A stretch of 64,000 bases of DNA from the NCBI GenBank assembly GCA_900315075.1, contig OMXV01000015.1:1-64000 (forward strand), written 5' to 3'. Below the pieces are notes generated by a model. It saw nothing but the letters and a program-made list of their open reading frames with translations. It was not told the DNA's origin and searched no databases. Within the stretch, counting starts at the first letter, position 1. Each line of letters starts with the position of its first letter. Positions 61,284-64,000 of the stretch are shown here, one piece after another. The position numbers and the translations under genes were made by a program. Source of the DNA: an uncultured Prevotellaceae bacterium. Lineage in GTDB: Bacteria; Bacteroidota; Bacteroidia; Bacteroidales; Bacteroidaceae.

Positions 61284-62555
61284 ATGCTATATTATTTTTT
61301 CAGATTCTTAGAGCAATATGACATCCCCGGCTCACGTATGTGGATGTACATCTCGTTTCGCTCATTGCTCACACTGATCTTATCACTGCTCATCTCAGCA
61401 TGGTTTGGTGGAAAATTCATTAAATATATGAGAAGACGCAATATCGGTGAAACACAACGCGACAAGTCGATAGACCCCTTTGGCACAGAGAAAAAGGGTG
61501 TGCCTACTATGGGGGGTATCATCATCATGGTTTCGATTCTGGTGCCGGTATTGCTCTTGGGACGTATGCGAAACATCTACCTCATACTGATGATTGTTAC
61601 TACAATATGGTTGGGATTCTTAGGTTTCCTTGATGATTATATCAAAATTTTCAAGAAAAACAAAGAAGGCCTGAAAGGAAAATACAAAATTGTAGGTCAG
61701 GTAAGCATTGGATTGATTGTAGGTATCGTGTTGTGGGCAAGTCCCGATGCCAAAATCCATGAGAATGTTACTACCGAGAAGCAAGGGACGGTTTCGGTTG
61801 TTACACATAAATCTGAAGCGGAGAAGTCGCTCAAAACCACTATACCATTTTTCAAAAACAACAACCTGGACTACTCCGAAGTGATGTCGTTCTGCGGAAA
61901 ATACAAAAACATAGCAGGGTGGATTTTATTCATGATTATGACCATATTGGTGGTGACGGCCGTGAGCAATGGAGCAAACCTCAACGATGGCATGGATGGC
62001 CTATGTGCGGGCACTTCGGCCATTATAGGCGTGGCACTCGGTATTTTGGCATATGTGAGTAGCCACGTGGAATACGCGTCCTATCTGAATATCATGTATA
62101 TACCAAGGTCAGAAGAATTGGTTGTATTCCTTTGTGCTTTTGTGGGAGCTATGGCAGGTTTCCTATGGTATAATGCGTATCCGGCACAGGTGTTCATGGG
62201 TGACACTGGTTCATTGATGGTCGGTGGTATTATTGGCGTTGGGGCTATCATCATTCACAAAGAGTTGCTGTTGCCTATCCTCTGTGGTATATTCCTGGTG
62301 GAAAGTCTGAGTGTCATGATACAGACTCTATATTTTAAATATCGGCTCCGCAAGGGCGAGCGAGTGAGAGTTTTCCGTTCCACCCCCATACACGATAATT
62401 TCCGCAAGCTCGACTCACAACTCGATCCGACAAGTAGGTATATCTTCCGTAAATGGCCAAAACGACAGTTCCATGAGTCGAAAATCACAATACGCTTCTG
62501 GATCGTTGCTCTCATTTTGGCTGCCATGACAATCATTACTTTGAAAATACGATAG
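61284..62555 (+). CDS. mraY: Phospho-MurNAc-pentapeptide translocase MraY
   Basis: A 423-residue inner-membrane enzyme with about ten spans that makes lipid I. Catalytic landmarks are FLDDYIKIFKKN, GANLNDGMDGLCAG and VFMGDTGSLMVGG (the DDxxK, NxxDGxDG and MGDTGSL motifs). It has an extra hydrophilic loop at about 150-200, as in other Bacteroidetes MraY proteins, which are longer than the E. coli one. Start ATG 61284. It is followed by the repeat-bearing gap and murD. Confidence 0.96.
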   Translation: MLYYFFRFLEQYDIPGSRMWMYISFRSLLTLILSLLISAWFGGKFIKYMRRRNIGETQRDKSIDPFGTEKKGVPTMGGIIIMVSILVPVLLLGRMRNIYLILMIVTTIWLGFLGFLDDYIKIFKKNKEGLKGKYKIVGQVSIGLIVGIVLWASPDAKIHENVTTEKQGTVSVVTHKSEAEKSLKTTIPFFKNNNLDYSEVMSFCGKYKNIAGWILFMIMTILVVTAVSNGANLNDGMDGLCAGTSAIIGVALGILAYVSSHVEYASYLNIMYIPRSEELVVFLCAFVGAMAGFLWYNAYPAQVFMGDTGSLMVGGIIGVGAIIIHKELLLPILCGIFLVESLSVMIQTLYFKYRLRKGERVRVFRSTPIHDNFRKLDSQLDPTSRYIFRKWPKRQFHESKITIRFWIVALILAAMTIITLKIR

Positions 62556-62611
62556 AAATAGATAGTATCTCTAATGAGAATAAGAATAAATAATTGATTG
62601 ATTAGAAACAA

Positions 62612-62668
62612 TTTGATTGGAAATTAAAACACTTTTGATTGGAAATTAATTAAGATTGATTGGAAATT
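62612..62668 (+). repeat. Helically phased TTGATTGGAAATTA repeats before murD
   Basis: Three copies of TTGATTGGAAATT start at 62613, 62635 and 62656, 22 and 21 bp apart (two helical turns). A weaker copy TTGATTAGAAA is at 62598. The same TTGATTGGAAAT overlaps the ftsI start codon at 57622. Within the mraY-murD gap of 186 bp nothing else was recognised. Confidence 0.75.
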
Positions 62669-62741
62669 TTTTTAAACACTTTGGAAAGAAAAGTGCTAAG
62701 ACTTTAACGAAGATTGTAAAAGTAAGAAGAAAGGATTGTAT

Positions 62742-64000
62742 ATGAAGAGAATTGTTGTATTAGGCGCGGCCGAAAGTGGTGCCGGTGCCGCCGTATTGGC
62801 AAAAAAGCAAGGGTTCGACGTGTTTGTTTCCGACATGTCGGCTATTAAGGATAAATACAAGGAAATGCTCGACTCGCATGGTATTGAATGGGAGGAGGGG
62901 CATCACACTGAGGAGAAAATACTCAATGCCGACGAGATTATCAAAAGCCCAGGCATTCCCTCAGATGCACCCATCATGATACGTGTCGCTGAGAAAGGTA
63001 TTCATGTCATCAGCGAGATAGAGTTTGCTGGGAGATATACACGGTCGAAGATGATTTGTATCACTGGAAGTAATGGCAAAACCACTACTACATCTCTCAT
63101 TTACCATATCTTCAAGTCGGCAGGATATGATGCCGGATTGGCAGGAAATATTGGGCGTAGCCTTGCTCTGCAGGTGGCTGAAGACCCACACGAATACTAC
63201 ATCATCGAACTGAGTTCTTTTCAGCTCGACAACATGTATGATTTCCGTGCCAATATTGCTATTTTGCTGAATATTACACCCGACCATCTTGATCGTTACG
63301 ACAATAAAATGCAAAACTATGTCGATTCTAAAATGCGTATCGTACAGAATCAGACAGAAAAGGATAGTTTCATCTATTGGAATGACGACCCGATTATCAA
63401 GCGTGAACTGAAGAAATACGATATCAAAGCCATCCAATATCCTTTCTCAGAGTTGAAAACCAATGGTTCGATAGGATATATCGAGGAGGGACAATACATC
63501 CTTGAAAAACCTACGCCATTTAATATGGAACAAGAAGAGCTGAGTCTCACTGGGAAGCACAATATATACAATTCATTGGCTGCAGGTCTCGCATCTAATA
63601 TTGCTGGAATACGTAAGGAATATATTCGCAAGAGTTTGAGCGATTTCCCTGGGGTGGAGCACAGACTGGAAAAAGTAGCCACAGTGAGGGGCGTGCTGTA
63701 TGTCAACGATTCCAAGGCAACAAATGTCGATGCATGCTGGTATGCCCTGGAGAGTATGAATACAAAAACCATACTCATTGTAGGAGGTAAGGACAAAGGA
63801 AACGACTATAATGCCATCAAGCAACTTGTTGTCGAGAAATGCAGCGGTATAGTTTACCTCGGTGCTGACAACAGCAAACTTCACGCTTTTTTCGACCCGC
63901 TTGGAATTCCCACACGCGACACACACAGCATGAAAGAATGTGTGGAGGCATGTTATGAGATGGCTCAACCCGGAGAAACCGTGTTGCTGAGTCCATGCTG
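62742..64000 (+). CDS. murD: UDP-MurNAc-L-alanine:D-glutamate ligase MurD (partial, right edge)
   Basis: The reading frame starts at ATG 62742 (MKRIVVLGAAESGAGAA) and is still open after 419 codons at the window edge. It has the N-terminal Rossmann loop GAAESGAGAAVLA, the P-loop TGSNGKTTTTSLI, ELSSFQLDNMYDF, NITPDHLDRYD, and the C-domain start YVNDSKATNVDACWYAL. It adds D-glutamate to UDP-MurNAc-L-Ala in the cytoplasm. Only the last few dozen residues should be missing, judging by the usual length of about 440-450 residues. Confidence 0.96.
   Translation, partial: MKRIVVLGAAESGAGAAVLAKKQGFDVFVSDMSAIKDKYKEMLDSHGIEWEEGHHTEEKILNADEIIKSPGIPSDAPIMIRVAEKGIHVISEIEFAGRYTRSKMICITGSNGKTTTTSLIYHIFKSAGYDAGLAGNIGRSLALQVAEDPHEYYIIELSSFQLDNMYDFRANIAILLNITPDHLDRYDNKMQNYVDSKMRIVQNQTEKDSFIYWNDDPIIKRELKKYDIKAIQYPFSELKTNGSIGYIEEGQYILEKPTPFNMEQEELSLTGKHNIYNSLAAGLASNIAGIRKEYIRKSLSDFPGVEHRLEKVATVRGVLYVNDSKATNVDACWYALESMNTKTILIVGGKDKGNDYNAIKQLVVEKCSGIVYLGADNSKLHAFFDPLGIPTRDTHSMKECVEACYEMAQPGETVLLSPC

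Overview
The window is a stretch of Bacteroidales chromosome, most likely Prevotella or a close relative. The evidence is: -7 boxes of the form TAnnTTTG in front of many genes with no obvious Shine-Dalgarno sequences; secreted proteins ending in a type-IX-secretion-like 'GxYxxxGxKxxxK' tail; a glycine-lipid gene pair; DUF4292 and FISUMP families; and a mra/mur cluster whose MurE has the meso-DAP signature. No rRNA, tRNA or CRISPR array was seen.

Left third (1 to about 18,700) is accessory and visibly A/T-rich over 1-11,541. A minus-strand operon (11261 down to the left edge) encodes a vWA-like lipoprotein, a small membrane protein, a tubulin-like GTPase interrupted by one in-frame TGA, a giant actin/Hsp70-fold (ASKHA) protein with a Trp/Gly-rich insertion, a second degenerate Hsp70-like protein with helical repeats, two TerD proteins, and a membrane protein with EF-hand-like repeats that runs off the edge. 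In front of it lies a 211-bp segment bounded by perfect 16-bp inverted repeats. The segment holds a consensus -7 box that now points away from the operon, and it sits beside a tyrosine recombinase gene. I read this as a phase-variable (invertible) promoter, presently OFF. Further right are the genes of a mobilizable element: coiled-coil membrane protein, MOB-P relaxase, MobC-like protein, DnaC-like ATPase, winged-helix and excisionase-like proteins, a repeat-rich non-coding region, a second integrase and a Zn-finger/HTH protein. The element ends close to the dnaK terminator, so the whole Ter/tubulin/ASKHA operon may be its cargo.

Middle (18,700-55,500) is core chromosome with short operons: dnaK, recA, carboxynorspermidine synthase, nhaD, a secreted LRR/FISUMP protein, nadE, an amidase, an HhH protein, two tandem Na+-dependent transporters, VanZ/CYTH, acyl-CoA ligase-prfB, mutY, an ArgE-like deacylase, the dut-TPR-DUF4292-EnvC operon, dgt, glsB-glsA, and a 1290-residue cleaved-adhesin-type surface protein. 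A PAP2 phosphatase here is a pseudogene with two nonsense codons. Several intergenic gaps carry low-complexity arrays (57-bp tandem repeats, TTAGGGG-type heptamers, CTTGTCAAC-type nonamers).

Right end (55,600-64,000) is the division and cell-wall cluster mraZ-rsmH-ftsL-ftsI-murE-mraY-murD, with murD cut by the edge. Upstream of mraZ are three TGGGG boxes at exact 10-bp spacing just before a TAATTTTG promoter, which is the expected layout for MraZ autoregulation.
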